From contig JACCZJ010000088.1 in assembly GCA_013696065.1 (NCBI GenBank), positions 1 through 12,002 on the forward strand: a DNA stretch of 12,002 nt, given 5' to 3'. Source of the stretch: Nocardioidaceae bacterium (GTDB taxonomy: Bacteria; Actinomycetota; Actinomycetes; Propionibacteriales; Nocardioidaceae). The notes beneath the pieces were generated by a model that did not search any database, had not been told where the DNA came from, and worked only from the letters and a program-made list of their open reading frames with translations. Positions 1 to 7,796 of this stretch are shown one piece after another (the first letter of the stretch is position 1; the number at the start of each line of letters is the position of its first letter). The translations under genes and the position numbers were made by a program.

Positions 1-2247
1 GCTTGGCTGGCAGAAGGCGTGGCTTGCTACAAGACGTTTATCAGTGGTTTGCTCGACATCACTGACAATTTGGTTGCCGGCGAGCCGGTGCCACCGACGC
101 AGGTGGTGCGCTACGACTCCGAAGACAGCTACCTCGTCGTCGCTGCAGACAAGGGCACAGCCACCTTCTCAGACATCGCCAACGGCCTGGCCAAGGACTA
201 CGGTTTCTGGCTCGGTGATGCATTCGCCTCCGGTGGATCTGTGGGTTACGACCACAAAGCCATGGGGATCACCTCACGAGGCGCCTGGGTGTCGGTGCAA
301 CGACACTTCCGCGAGCGCGGCATCAACTGCCAAACCCAGGATTTCACGTGTGTCGGTATCGGCGACATGAGCGGCGATGTGTTCGGCAACGGCATGCTCC
401 TGAGTGAACACGTTCGGCTGGTCGCTGCCTTCGACCACCGCCACATCTTCCTCGATCCGTCTCCCGACGCGGCGACGTCGTATGCCGAAAGGCGCCGGCT
501 GTTCGGGCTGCCTCGCTCGAGCTGGGCGGACTACGACGCGTCGCTGATCTCGGCGGGAGGCGGCGTCTTCCCCCGGACCCTGAAGTCCATACCGATCACG
601 CCCCAGGTCTCCGAGGCGTTGGAGCTGGACTCCTCGGTTGGCTCGATGACGCCTGCCGAGTTGCTGCAGGCAATCCTGCGGGCGCCAGTCGACTTGTTGT
701 GGAATGGCGGAATCGGCACCTACGTCAAGGCTGCCAACGAGACACACGCCGAGGTAGGCGACAAGGCAAACGACGCTATCCGGGTCAATGGGCAGGACCT
801 GCGTTGCCAGGCGGTGGGAGAGGGGGGCAACCTCGGGTTGACGCAACGGGGCAGGATCGAGTACGCGCAAAATGGTGGGCGAATCAACACCGACTTCATC
901 GACAACTCAGCCGGTGTCGACACCTCCGACCACGAGGTCAACATCAAGATCCTGCTCGACCGGGTCATGGCCGCCGGAGACATCACCGAAAAGCAGCGTA
1001 ATTCTCTCTTGGCCTCGATGACCGACGAGGTCGCCGACCTGGTCCTCGCCGACAACTATGGGCAGAATCTGGCTCTGGCCAGTGCCGCCGCGGGAGCCAA
1101 GCCTCTCATGCACGTGCATGAGTCGTGGATTCGCCGTCTCGAACGCCGGGGGCTCATCGACCGCAAGATCGAGTTCCTGCCCGGCGATAAGGAGTTCGCC
1201 TCACGCCAAGCCGCTGGAGTCGCCCTGACCGCGCCCGAGCTGTCTGTGTTGCTCGCCTACACCAAGATCGTGCTGGCCGCGCAGCTGCTCGCGACGGAGC
1301 TGCCCGACGACCCCTTCATGCGCGGCGCCCTCTATCGATACTTCCCTAGCAAGATGCGCCAGAAGTACCGCGCCGGGATGGATGCTCACCCGCTGCGTCG
1401 GGAGATCATCGTCACCCAGATCGTCAACGACATGGTCAACTCCGCCGGCATCACGTTCTTCCACCGGCTCAGTCAGGAAACGAGCGCCAGTGTCGAGGAG
1501 CTGGCTCGGGCACACCTCGTCTGCCAAAGCATCTACGATGCCGGCCAGCTGATTCATCAGATCTGCGAGCTCGACAACCAGATACCAGCTGACGTCCAGA
1601 CAGACATGCGGCTCTCGGTCCGGGCCTTGATCGAAAGGGCGACTCGGTGGATGGTCAACAACCGCCGACCGCCACTCGACTCCGAGGCCACTGCTGAGCA
1701 TTTCAGCGCCGATATCCAACGGGTGATGAGTGCGCTGCCCAGCTTGCTGGTCGGCGTACAGGCTGACGAGTTCCAGGCGCGCCGGGAGCAGTTGGTGGGG
1801 AGGGGCGTTGCCGAAGATCTCGCGACCCGCGTTGCCAGCTTGCCGTTCGCGTATGCCGGCTTGGAGGTCGTCGAGATCGCTCAACGAGACGGTCTTGACG
1901 CCATAGAGGTGGCTCGGCTGCATGCGACGTTGGCGGAGCGTCTTGGCCTCAGTCAGCTGGCGGCCAAGATTGCCGAGCTGCCCCGAGAGGATCGTTGGCA
2001 GACAATGGCGCGGGCTTCGTTGCGTGACGACTTTTATGCAGTGCATGCCGCTCTCACCGCGCAGGTGCTGGCCTCGACCCAACCCGCCGCCTCGCCCGAA
2101 ACCCGGATCGCCGAGTGGGAGGCAGCAGATTCGGTTGTGCTCAGCCGGGCCACCGTGACCCTTGATGACATTCTCGCTGACGACGACGCGGACCTGGCGC
2201 GATTGTCGGTGGCCTTGCGGGTGTTCCGAACTATGCTGACGGCGTGA
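1..2247 (+). CDS. NAD-dependent glutamate dehydrogenase, large type (C-terminal half, 5' truncated)
   Basis: This is the C-terminal half of the large (about 180 kDa class) NAD-glutamate dehydrogenase, a cytoplasmic enzyme that oxidatively deaminates glutamate to 2-oxoglutarate and ammonium. The frame is open from base 1, so the apparent GTG at 19 is an internal valine and the true start lies upstream; about 748 residues are visible of a family that usually exceeds 1,500. Family signatures include VVAADKGTATFSDIAN near base 138, the stretch GFWLGDAFASGG, a glycine-rich nucleotide-binding segment GIGDMSGDVFGNGM at bases 355-396, FDHRHIFLDP, and SSWADYDASLISAGGGVFPR. The regulatory N-terminal region and part of the catalytic domain are outside the window. 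The gene ends 21 nt before an ABC exporter and may be co-transcribed with it; no functional link is evident. I see no frameshift. The family call is very secure. Confidence 0.96.
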   Translation, partial: AWLAEGVACYKTFISGLLDITDNLVAGEPVPPTQVVRYDSEDSYLVVAADKGTATFSDIANGLAKDYGFWLGDAFASGGSVGYDHKAMGITSRGAWVSVQRHFRERGINCQTQDFTCVGIGDMSGDVFGNGMLLSEHVRLVAAFDHRHIFLDPSPDAATSYAERRRLFGLPRSSWADYDASLISAGGGVFPRTLKSIPITPQVSEALELDSSVGSMTPAELLQAILRAPVDLLWNGGIGTYVKAANETHAEVGDKANDAIRVNGQDLRCQAVGEGGNLGLTQRGRIEYAQNGGRINTDFIDNSAGVDTSDHEVNIKILLDRVMAAGDITEKQRNSLLASMTDEVADLVLADNYGQNLALASAAAGAKPLMHVHESWIRRLERRGLIDRKIEFLPGDKEFASRQAAGVALTAPELSVLLAYTKIVLAAQLLATELPDDPFMRGALYRYFPSKMRQKYRAGMDAHPLRREIIVTQIVNDMVNSAGITFFHRLSQETSASVEELARAHLVCQSIYDAGQLIHQICELDNQIPADVQTDMRLSVRALIERATRWMVNNRRPPLDSEATAEHFSADIQRVMSALPSLLVGVQADEFQARREQLVGRGVAEDLATRVASLPFAYAGLEVVEIAQRDGLDAIEVARLHATLAERLGLSQLAAKIAELPREDRWQTMARASLRDDFYAVHAALTAQVLASTQPAASPETRIAEWEAADSVVLSRATVTLDDILADDDADLARLSVALRVFRTMLTA

Positions 2248-2260
2248 CCGGGGCGACCGC

Positions 2261-2276
2261 ATGACCGCATGACTGC
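2261..2276 (+). repeat. 8-nt tandem duplication carrying two candidate start codons
   Basis: ATGACCGC is followed directly by ATGACTGC, an 8-nt tandem copy with one mismatch. The first ATG (2261) reads Met-Thr-Ala and stops at a TGA (2270-2272) that overlaps the second ATG (2269) as ATGA. Only the second ATG opens the ABC ATPase gene. The copy shift of 8 is not a multiple of three, so the first start is out of frame with the gene. Confidence 0.75.
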
Positions 2277-3186
2277 CAGGCCATCCGCGAGCAACATCGT
2301 GATCGATGACGTGCGCAAAACCTACGGCGATCTCAGAGCCGTCGACGGGGTGAGCTTCGGGGTGGGCACGGGGGAGTTCTTCGGCATCCTCGGCCCCAAC
2401 GGTGCTGGCAAGACCACCACGCTCGAGATCATCGAGGGCCTCAGGTCGCCCGACAGCGGAAGTGTCTCGCTGCTCGGCCGATCGCCTTGGCCTCGCAACC
2501 GGGAGCTGCTGCCACGGATCGGCGTACAACTCCAGGCGTCCGCATTTTTCGAGCGGCTGACCGCGCGCGAGCAGATCCGCACCTTTGCCTCGTTGTATGG
2601 CGTGGGGACGACGTCGGGTGATGCCTGGCTTGCGCGAGTGGGCCTCGACGACAAGGGCGACACCCAGACGTCGAAGCTGTCCGGCGGTCAGTTGCAGCGG
2701 CTCTCGATCGCGTGCGCGTTGGTGCACGAGCCTGAAGTGGTTTTCCTGGACGAGCCGACCGCTGGACTTGACCCGCAGGCGCGGCGCAACCTCTGGGACC
2801 TCCTGAGCTCCCTCAACGACGACGGCCGCACCGTCGTGCTCACCACCCACTACATGGACGAGGCCGAGATGCTGTGCGACCGAGTCGCGATCATGGACAA
2901 GGGAAGCATCCTGGAGCTCGACTCGCCGACGGCACTCATCCGTGCCCTGGATGCCGCGGTTCGCATCAGCATTGCACCGAATGTCCTGGCCTTGGCCGAC
3001 GCCCGTCAGGTCGACGGCGTCGACGCTGCCAGCGCCGATGATTCGTCGTTGACGATGACCACTCGAGACCCGGCGGCTGTGATGTCCGATCTGGCGCGAC
3101 GCGGGGCCTTGACCGGACTGCAGGTGCGAGGCGCGACACTCGAGGACGTCTTCTTGACCCGCACTGGTCGCGAGTATCGGGCGTGA
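2269..3186 (+). CDS. ABC-2 type exporter, ATP-binding subunit
   Basis: This 305-residue cytoplasmic ATPase powers the permease encoded immediately downstream. It has a complete nucleotide-binding domain: Walker A GPNGAGKTT at residues 42-50, a Q-loop glutamine at about 89 in IGVQLQ, signature LSGGQ at 137-141, Walker B VVFLDE at 157-162 followed by PTAGLDP, and the switch histidine H194 in TTH. The roughly 90-residue tail after about 220 is like the C-terminal extension of the CcmA/DrrA-type ATPases. The chosen ATG gives a normal N-terminus about 10 residues before the first beta strand. Only a weak G-rich stretch (CCGGGGCG, 2248-2255) could act as ribosome binding site. The substrate cannot be deduced; DrrAB-like drug or lipid export and unknown-substrate export are all possible. 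The family call is secure. Confidence 0.93.
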   Translation: MTARPSASNIVIDDVRKTYGDLRAVDGVSFGVGTGEFFGILGPNGAGKTTTLEIIEGLRSPDSGSVSLLGRSPWPRNRELLPRIGVQLQASAFFERLTAREQIRTFASLYGVGTTSGDAWLARVGLDDKGDTQTSKLSGGQLQRLSIACALVHEPEVVFLDEPTAGLDPQARRNLWDLLSSLNDDGRTVVLTTHYMDEAEMLCDRVAIMDKGSILELDSPTALIRALDAAVRISIAPNVLALADARQVDGVDAASADDSSLTMTTRDPAAVMSDLARRGALTGLQVRGATLEDVFLTRTGREYRA

Positions 3187-4244
3187 GCGCCTTTCGCAGC
3201 TTGTCTGTAGCGATCCTGAAGGGCTATCTGCGCGACAAGCAGGCCGTCTTCTTCACCGTTTTCTTCCCTTTGATGTTCCTGGTCCTGTTCGGCGGCATCT
3301 TTTCCGATCAGTCCCAGAGCAAGCTCGAACTGACGCAAGTGGGCAACGTCTCCTTGATCGACCAGATGCCGCAAGCGACGCGCGACGCGTTCGACGATGC
3401 CTTCGAGGTGACGAAAGTCGACGATGTGCAAGACGCTCTCGATCGCGTGCGTGACGGTGACTCGGCTGTGGCCGTCGAGCAACGCGGCAAAGAGATCGTC
3501 GTGCACTACAGCGATGCCGACCGGGTTCAGTCTTCGGTAGCGCAAGGCACTCTGCAGTCCTTCGTCCAGACCGCCAATATGGCTGCCACCGGCATGGTCC
3601 CGATGTTCACGTACACCAGCGAGCGGGTCGAGGACGAATCCCTGCAGACCATCCAGTTCGTGACTCCTGGCCTCTTGGGGTGGGCGATAGCCACCAGCGC
3701 CACCTTCGGCGCTGCGGCCACCTTGGTGGGCTGGCGCAGCACCAAACTCCTGCGCCGACTGAGACTGGCGCCGGTTTCGACCAGGTCCCTCGTGGTCGCC
3801 AGGATCGGCGTCACCGTGCTCATCGCGATGGTGCAGATGGTGATCTTTGTGGGACTCGCCGTGGCGTTGTTCGGACTCGAGCTCGCCGGATCATGGTGGA
3901 TGGCTGTGCCGTTGCTCGTCTGCGGCACCCTGTCGTTCATGGCGCTGGGGCTGCTCGCAGGCGCCGTCTCCAACACGGTCGAAGGTGCCACTTCGCTGGC
4001 CAATATCTTCGTACTGCCGATGGCTTTCTTGTCCGGGTCGTTCTTTCCGTTGGATGGTGCGCCGAGATGGTTGGACGTGGTGTCTCACACGCTGCCGCTG
4101 AGATACCTGAACGACGGCATGCTCGACGTGATGGTGAGGGGCAAGGGCCCCGAAGCCGCCCTGATTCCGATCGCGATCTTGCTGGGCTTCGCGACGGTGG
4201 TGCTCTTGATCGCCAGCCGCTTCTTCTCCTGGGAGACGGACTGA
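3183..4244 (+). CDS. ABC-2 type exporter, permease subunit
   Basis: This 353-residue integral membrane protein is the transport channel partner of the preceding ATPase. Its GTG start overlaps the ATPase stop in the sequence GTGA, which indicates translational coupling. The topology is that of the ABC-2 family: one N-terminal helix (about residues 21-40), then a soluble extracytoplasmic domain of about 115 residues rich in charged and amphipathic segments, then five more hydrophobic segments (about 160-182, 205-230, 238-260, 270-288 and 328-346). The stretch LANIFVLPMAFLSGSFFPL near residues 272-290 is the conserved ABC-2 membrane motif before the last extracellular loop. The large loop between helices 1 and 2 is like the YhfA/NatB-type permeases. 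Substrate unknown; no resistance or biosynthesis gene in view suggests one. Confidence 0.92.
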   Translation: MSAFRSLSVAILKGYLRDKQAVFFTVFFPLMFLVLFGGIFSDQSQSKLELTQVGNVSLIDQMPQATRDAFDDAFEVTKVDDVQDALDRVRDGDSAVAVEQRGKEIVVHYSDADRVQSSVAQGTLQSFVQTANMAATGMVPMFTYTSERVEDESLQTIQFVTPGLLGWAIATSATFGAAATLVGWRSTKLLRRLRLAPVSTRSLVVARIGVTVLIAMVQMVIFVGLAVALFGLELAGSWWMAVPLLVCGTLSFMALGLLAGAVSNTVEGATSLANIFVLPMAFLSGSFFPLDGAPRWLDVVSHTLPLRYLNDGMLDVMVRGKGPEAALIPIAILLGFATVVLLIASRFFSWETD

Positions 4245-4280
4245 TGCGTGGAGTGTCGCGTGGTTGGGTACACCGCCTCC

Positions 4281-4535
4281 ATGACTGACAAGCCGATAGA
4301 ACAAGTTGGGGTCCCCTCGGAGGAGCAGATCGACGACGCCGATGTCGCCGAGCGCATCCATGACGATCCGGAACAGGTGCCGAACGCGCCCAACCGTGAC
4401 CCGCGGCGAGCTGAGCCTGGCGGGGCCGATCCCCAGGCCGACACGGCGCCGCAAGTGCGCAGTGAGAGCTCAGCGGACGACCCGTCGAGCGCCCAGCCAG
4501 GCAACGACGGCCGCTGGACCAGCTCGTCGCGCTAA
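4281..4535 (+). CDS. Small acidic, proline-rich, probably disordered protein (hypothetical)
   Basis: This 84-residue reading frame encodes a very hydrophilic protein with no membrane segment and no cysteine. The N-terminal half is acidic (EEQIDDADVAERIHDDPEQV, near residues 14-33) and the rest is rich in Pro, Ser, Asp and Gln, so it is probably disordered. I chose ATG 4281 over a GTG at 4248 in the same frame because the sequence after it looks like the start of a typical small actinobacterial protein and because a weak TACACC box lies 6 nt before it, like the leaderless genes nearby. A DADVAER...DPEQ-type segment resembles small uncharacterised actinobacterial proteins from memory, which I could not check. 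It lies between the ABC permease and prfB on the same strand. Function unknown. Confidence 0.6.
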   Translation: MTDKPIEQVGVPSEEQIDDADVAERIHDDPEQVPNAPNRDPRRAEPGGADPQADTAPQVRSESSADDPSSAQPGNDGRWTSSSR

Positions 4536-4564
4536 CGCGAGCATCGCCCTCCTTCGCCAGCGCG

Positions 4565-4570
4565 TACCCT
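4565..4570 (+). promoter_or_regulatory. Candidate -10 box of a leaderless prfB promoter
   Basis: TACCCT lies 7 nt before the GTG start of prfB, which places the expected transcription start at or next to the start codon. No Shine-Dalgarno sequence precedes the GTG. No convincing -35 hexamer is visible. A 5-bp hairpin (TCGCG at 4527-4531, CGCGA at 4536-4540) sits just upstream over the stop codon of the small gene and might limit read-through. Confidence 0.55.
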
Positions 4571-4577
4571 TGCGTCC

Positions 4578-5696
4578 GTGGCTGGACCTGACTTCTCCGA
4601 GCGCATCAAGCAGCTCAATGCGACGCTGAGCAGTATCGAGCAGGTGCTTGATCTCGACTCGATGCGCGAAGAGATCGCCGACTTGGGCGAGCAGGTCGCT
4701 GCCCCGGACCTGTGGGACGACCAGGCGAACGCGCAGCGAGTGACCGGACGCCTGTCGAGGCTGCAGTCGGAGGTCGAGCGGGTGTCCGCGATCCGCGCGC
4801 GCCTCGACGACGTCGAGGTTTTGGTGGAGCTCGCCCAGGAGGAATCCGACGACGCCGCAGGCCAGGAAGCAGATACGGAGCTTGACCGGCTGGCGAAGTC
4901 AATCGAAGCCCTCGAGGTGCGGACCCTTCTCGCAGGCGAATACGACGAGCGCGATGCCCTGGTGACGATCCGGTCCGGCGCTGGCGGAGTCGACGCAGCT
5001 GACTGGGCCGAGATGTTGATGCGGATGTATCTGCGCTGGGCCGAGCGCCACGGCCACGGCACGGAGGTCTACGACACCTCGTATGCCGAGGAAGCCGGCA
5101 TCAAGTCGGCCACCTTCGCGATCAGAGCCCCCTATGCCTACGGCACCTTGAGTGTCGAGCAGGGGACTCACCGGCTGGTTCGGATCTCCCCGTTCGACAA
5201 CCAGGGTCGCCGCCAGACCTCCTTCGCCGCCGTCGAGGTGGTGCCGGTGATCGAGCAGACCGACGAAATCGACATCCCCGAAGAGGATCTGCGAGTCGAC
5301 GTCTTCCGCTCGTCGGGTCCCGGTGGCCAAAGCGTCAACACCACAGACTCGGCGGTGCGCCTTACTCACCTGCCCACCGCTCTCGTGGTGGCAGTCCAGA
5401 ACGAGAAGAGCCAGCTGCAGAACAAGAACACCGCCATGGTGATCTTGAAGGCCAAACTCCTGGCGCTCAAACGGATCGAGGAAAAAGCGACACTCGACGA
5501 GATCCGCGGCGACGTGGCCGCCTCGTGGGGCGATCAGATGCGCAACTACGTCCTCAACCCCTATCAGATGGTCAAGGACTTGCGCACAGATCACGAAGAG
5601 GGCAACCCGTCGAGCGTTCTCGATGGCGAGATCGACGACTTCATCGAGGCGGGCATCCGCTGGCGGCGCTCAGGAGTCGGAGACAGCTCAAGCTGA
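4578..5696 (+). CDS. prfB: Peptide chain release factor 2 (RF2)
   Basis: RF2 reads UGA and UAA stop codons in the ribosomal A site and triggers peptide release. The 372-residue protein is of normal length. It carries the stop-codon recognition tripeptide SPF at residues 204-206, which separates RF2 from RF1 (PxT), and the universally conserved catalytic GGQ at 249-251 in SSGPGGQSVNTTDSAVR. The N-terminal region (to about 120) is helical and heptad-rich, as in the family. There is no programmed +1 frameshift: the frame runs unbroken from GTG, unlike E. coli prfB. The GTG start is supported by the MAGPDF N-terminus and a TANNNT box 7 nt upstream. It lies upstream of ftsE in the common actinobacterial order, but here a convergent transporter gene intervenes, and its stop overlaps that gene's 3' end by 9 nt. 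Confidence 0.97.
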   Translation: MAGPDFSERIKQLNATLSSIEQVLDLDSMREEIADLGEQVAAPDLWDDQANAQRVTGRLSRLQSEVERVSAIRARLDDVEVLVELAQEESDDAAGQEADTELDRLAKSIEALEVRTLLAGEYDERDALVTIRSGAGGVDAADWAEMLMRMYLRWAERHGHGTEVYDTSYAEEAGIKSATFAIRAPYAYGTLSVEQGTHRLVRISPFDNQGRRQTSFAAVEVVPVIEQTDEIDIPEEDLRVDVFRSSGPGGQSVNTTDSAVRLTHLPTALVVAVQNEKSQLQNKNTAMVILKAKLLALKRIEEKATLDEIRGDVAASWGDQMRNYVLNPYQMVKDLRTDHEEGNPSSVLDGEIDDFIEAGIRWRRSGVGDSSS

Positions 5697-6935
5697 TTTG
5701 TTCGTCAGATCGGTCGCCGGTCGGTCGGTGCCCTGGCTGAGGCTAGCAACGCGATGAGTTGCGCCAGCAGTCATGAAGGCCAACACGAGGGCCACCATGA
5801 CGACATACAGCGCATCGCGAATTCCTACCGCATCGCCGAGGAATCCGACGAGGGGTGGACCGGCGAGAAACGCGGTGTAGCCGATCGATCCGACCACGGA
5901 CACGTGCAGGGCGGCCCTCGTCGAGTCGTCTGCGGCAGCGCTCATCCCGACGGGAAAGCCGAGAGCGGCGCCCATCCCCCACAAGAAGGCGCCGACGAAT
6001 GCCCAAGCCAGAGGGGCAAGGATCACCAACGCCACCCCACTCGCCGCGAGTAGTGCTGTGCCTCGCAGCACGGCGACGCGTCCCCATCGGTCAGTGGCGC
6101 TTCCGCCGATCAGTCGGCTCGCCGTCATAGCCACGACGAAGACACCGAATCCCATCGCGCCGACCGTCTCGGAGCTGTCGAAGTCCTCCACCAACGTCAC
6201 GGCCAGCCAGTCGTTGGCGACTCCCTCCGTGAAGGCGAAGGAAAGCATCATCAGCCCCACTGTCAGGGTGCGGCGGTCACGCCAAGCCTCAAGGAGGGAG
6301 GACTTCGAGCCTGCCGATCGCGAGTCAGCCGATGGCTCCTCGACCGGTCGAAATGACCTGACTGCGAGCACGACGATGGGCATGATGATTGCCGCCGTGG
6401 CCACCAACTGGGGGGTCACCCCAACGCCGAACGACGCGCACAGCGCGCCCAATCCCGCCCCAGCAACGCTGCCGACACTCCAGCCGGCGTGAAACCTCGG
6501 CATGACGGTGCGCCCGAGCCGGCGTTCGGTATCGGCGGCCTCGACGTTCATCGCCACATCCCACAAGCTGTTGCCAAAGCCCATCACCACCAGACCCAGG
6601 CCGGTGACCGCAACCGAGCCGAGGCCCACCCCGAGCGCGCCGAGCAGCAGCCCGGCAGTCTCCATGACCGCCCCTCCGGCGACTGTCCGTGCGGCGCCGA
6701 GGTGATGCACCACCGGGCCGGAGGCGGGCAGTGCTGCGAGCGAGCCGATCGCCATACACACGAAGAGCAATCCGAGCGAGGACGCATCGAGGTCGAGGCC
6801 AGACTTGATACCCGGAGCACGAGACAGCAGCGAGCCGAGCGCGAACCCATTGACGGCGAACACTGCGGCGACTGATCGTTTCGTCCGGCCAATGCCCTTG
6901 GGCGCCAAGGAGATACGAGACGATCCTGCATGCAT
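5688..6935 (-). CDS. Major facilitator superfamily transporter, YbjJ-like
   Basis: This 415-residue protein has about 12 hydrophobic segments split into two halves by a polar loop near residues 195-215 (SFRPVEEP...SAGSKSS), as in the major facilitator superfamily. The segments VNGFALGSLLSRAPGIK, GFGNSLWDVAMNVEAADTER and GRTVMPRFHAGWSVGSVAG are recognisable from the YbjJ-like branch, whose substrates are not well established. The start is the ATG at 6935-6933, inside the palindrome GCATGCATGC; an alternative ATG four bases further in is out of frame. The N-terminus of about 20 residues is basic and cytoplasmic. It is convergent with prfB and divergent from ftsE, so it interrupts the prfB-ftsE order usually seen in actinobacteria, which suggests insertion of a lone gene into the locus. 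Substrate unknown. Confidence 0.9.
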   Translation of the reverse strand: MHAGSSRISLAPKGIGRTKRSVAAVFAVNGFALGSLLSRAPGIKSGLDLDASSLGLLFVCMAIGSLAALPASGPVVHHLGAARTVAGGAVMETAGLLLGALGVGLGSVAVTGLGLVVMGFGNSLWDVAMNVEAADTERRLGRTVMPRFHAGWSVGSVAGAGLGALCASFGVGVTPQLVATAAIIMPIVVLAVRSFRPVEEPSADSRSAGSKSSLLEAWRDRRTLTVGLMMLSFAFTEGVANDWLAVTLVEDFDSSETVGAMGFGVFVVAMTASRLIGGSATDRWGRVAVLRGTALLAASGVALVILAPLAWAFVGAFLWGMGAALGFPVGMSAAADDSTRAALHVSVVGSIGYTAFLAGPPLVGFLGDAVGIRDALYVVMVALVLAFMTAGATHRVASLSQGTDRPATDLTNKSA

Positions 6936-6941
6936 GCGGTG

Positions 6942-6947
6942 AGTCTG
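6942..6947 (-). promoter_or_regulatory. Candidate -10 box for the MFS transporter
   Basis: On the minus strand CAGACT lies 6 nt before the ATG. It matches TANNNT at all but the first base. There is no Shine-Dalgarno sequence, so a leaderless message is possible. No good -35 element is visible. The box shares a 75-nt divergent region with the ftsE promoter. Confidence 0.35.
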
Positions 6948-6997
6948 TCAGGGCACGCCGAAGCCCCGACGTACGCAGTGCACCGAGAGCTGTCCCC

Positions 6998-7003
6998 TAG
7001 ACT
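6998..7003 (+). promoter_or_regulatory. Candidate -10 box of a leaderless ftsE promoter
   Basis: TAGACT is followed by 7 nt and then the GTG that begins ftsE, which puts transcription start on or beside the start codon. There is no purine-rich ribosome binding site before the GTG. The hexamer expected at -35 (about 6974-6980, CGCAGTG) does not resemble TTGACA. This box, together with the FtsE N-terminus, rules against the longer in-frame start at 6930. Confidence 0.6.
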
Positions 7004-7010
7004 CGGGCCA

Positions 7011-7700
7011 GTGATCCGGTTCGAAGAAGTCACCAAGGCTTACGAGACCCAGTATCGCCCCGCCCTGGACACCGTGAACGTCACCATCGACAAGGGCGAG
7101 TTCGTGTTCTTGGTCGGGCCCTCTGGCTCCGGGAAGTCGACTTTCCTACGTCTCGTCCTGCGCGAGGCCCGTCCTACGCGAGGCCGCGTCTTCGTCGCCG
7201 GCAAGGAAATCAACCGCCTCGCGGGCTGGAAGGTGCCGGGTCTTCGGCGCCAAATCGGCACCGTCTTCCAAGACTTCCGGCTGTTGCCGAACAAGACCGT
7301 GACCGAGAATGTCGCCTTCGCTTTGCAAGTGATCGGCAAACCCAAGTCCATCATCCGCGAACTGGTGCCGGAGACGCTCGAAATGGTCGGGCTTGACGGC
7401 AAAGGCCAACGTCGACCGGATGAGCTGTCAGGCGGTGAGCAGCAACGGGTCGCCATTGCACGGGCGTTCGTCAACCGACCCATGATCTTGATCGCCGATG
7501 AACCGACCGGGAATCTCGATCCGACCACGTCTGTGGGCATCATGAAGCTGCTTGATCGGATCAACCGGACCGGCACCACCGTGATGATGGCCACCCACGA
7601 CTCCAGCATCGTCGACCAGATGCGTCTACGCGTGATCGAACTGCAAGCCGGCAAGGTGGTCCGCGACCAGTCGCGTGGTGTCTATGGATATCAGAGTTGA
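7011..7700 (+). CDS. ftsE: Cell division ATP-binding protein FtsE
   Basis: FtsE is the cytoplasmic ATPase of the FtsEX complex, which couples divisome assembly to activation of a peptidoglycan hydrolase outside the membrane. The 229-residue product is normal in length. It shows Walker A GPSGSGKST at residues 36-44, the Q-loop in VFQDFRLLP (Q87), signature LSGGE at 139-143, Walker B ILIADEP with E164, and switch H196 in ATHD. The N-terminus MIRFEEVTKAY is the standard FtsE start, so I chose GTG 7011 over an in-frame GTG/ATG about 27 codons upstream. The VFQDFRLL element is typical of FtsE. A 96-nt gap separates it from ftsX, whereas the pair overlap in many bacteria; co-transcription is still likely. 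Confidence 0.96.
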   Translation: MIRFEEVTKAYETQYRPALDTVNVTIDKGEFVFLVGPSGSGKSTFLRLVLREARPTRGRVFVAGKEINRLAGWKVPGLRRQIGTVFQDFRLLPNKTVTENVAFALQVIGKPKSIIRELVPETLEMVGLDGKGQRRPDELSGGEQQRVAIARAFVNRPMILIADEPTGNLDPTTSVGIMKLLDRINRTGTTVMMATHDSSIVDQMRLRVIELQAGKVVRDQSRGVYGYQS

Positions 7701-7778
7701 TCGCTCCCAAGGCGTGCGGATCGGCCGAGGGCGGCGCGCACCGATGTTGCCGTACGACGCTGCCTTCCCGCGACCGCT

Positions 7779-7786
7779 GAGAGGAG
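7779..7786 (+). promoter_or_regulatory. Strong Shine-Dalgarno sequence of ftsX
   Basis: GAGAGGAG ends 10 nt before the ftsX ATG. It is the only clear purine-rich ribosome binding site before a gene in the prfB-ssrA part of the window and fixes the start. Its presence fits ftsX being an internal gene of the ftsE transcript, while ftsE itself looks leaderless. Confidence 0.7.
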
Positions 7787-7796
7787 TCCAGCACCC

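Noticed and set aside
274..870. 198-codon minus-strand frame within the dehydrogenase gene
   Set aside because: Low-complexity Arg/Ala/Pro-rich product, antisense to a clearly conserved coding region.
1201..2850. 549-codon open frame on the minus strand across the dehydrogenase and ABC ATPase genes
   Set aside because: It lies antisense to two secure genes, shows no recognisable family, and long antisense frames are common in GC-rich coding DNA.
4306..4629. 107-codon frame overlapping the small acidic gene and the prfB start
   Set aside because: Arg/Ser/Thr-rich shadow frame that ends inside prfB; the acidic frame has a better start and composition.
4578..4700. Programmed +1 frameshift in prfB as in E. 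coli
   Set aside because: The frame is continuous from the GTG and no early in-frame TGA or slippery CTT-TGA is present.
6930..7010. In-frame extension of ftsE by 27 codons
   Set aside because: It would cover the divergent promoter region and add residues absent from FtsE proteins; GTG 7011 gives the standard MIRFE start.
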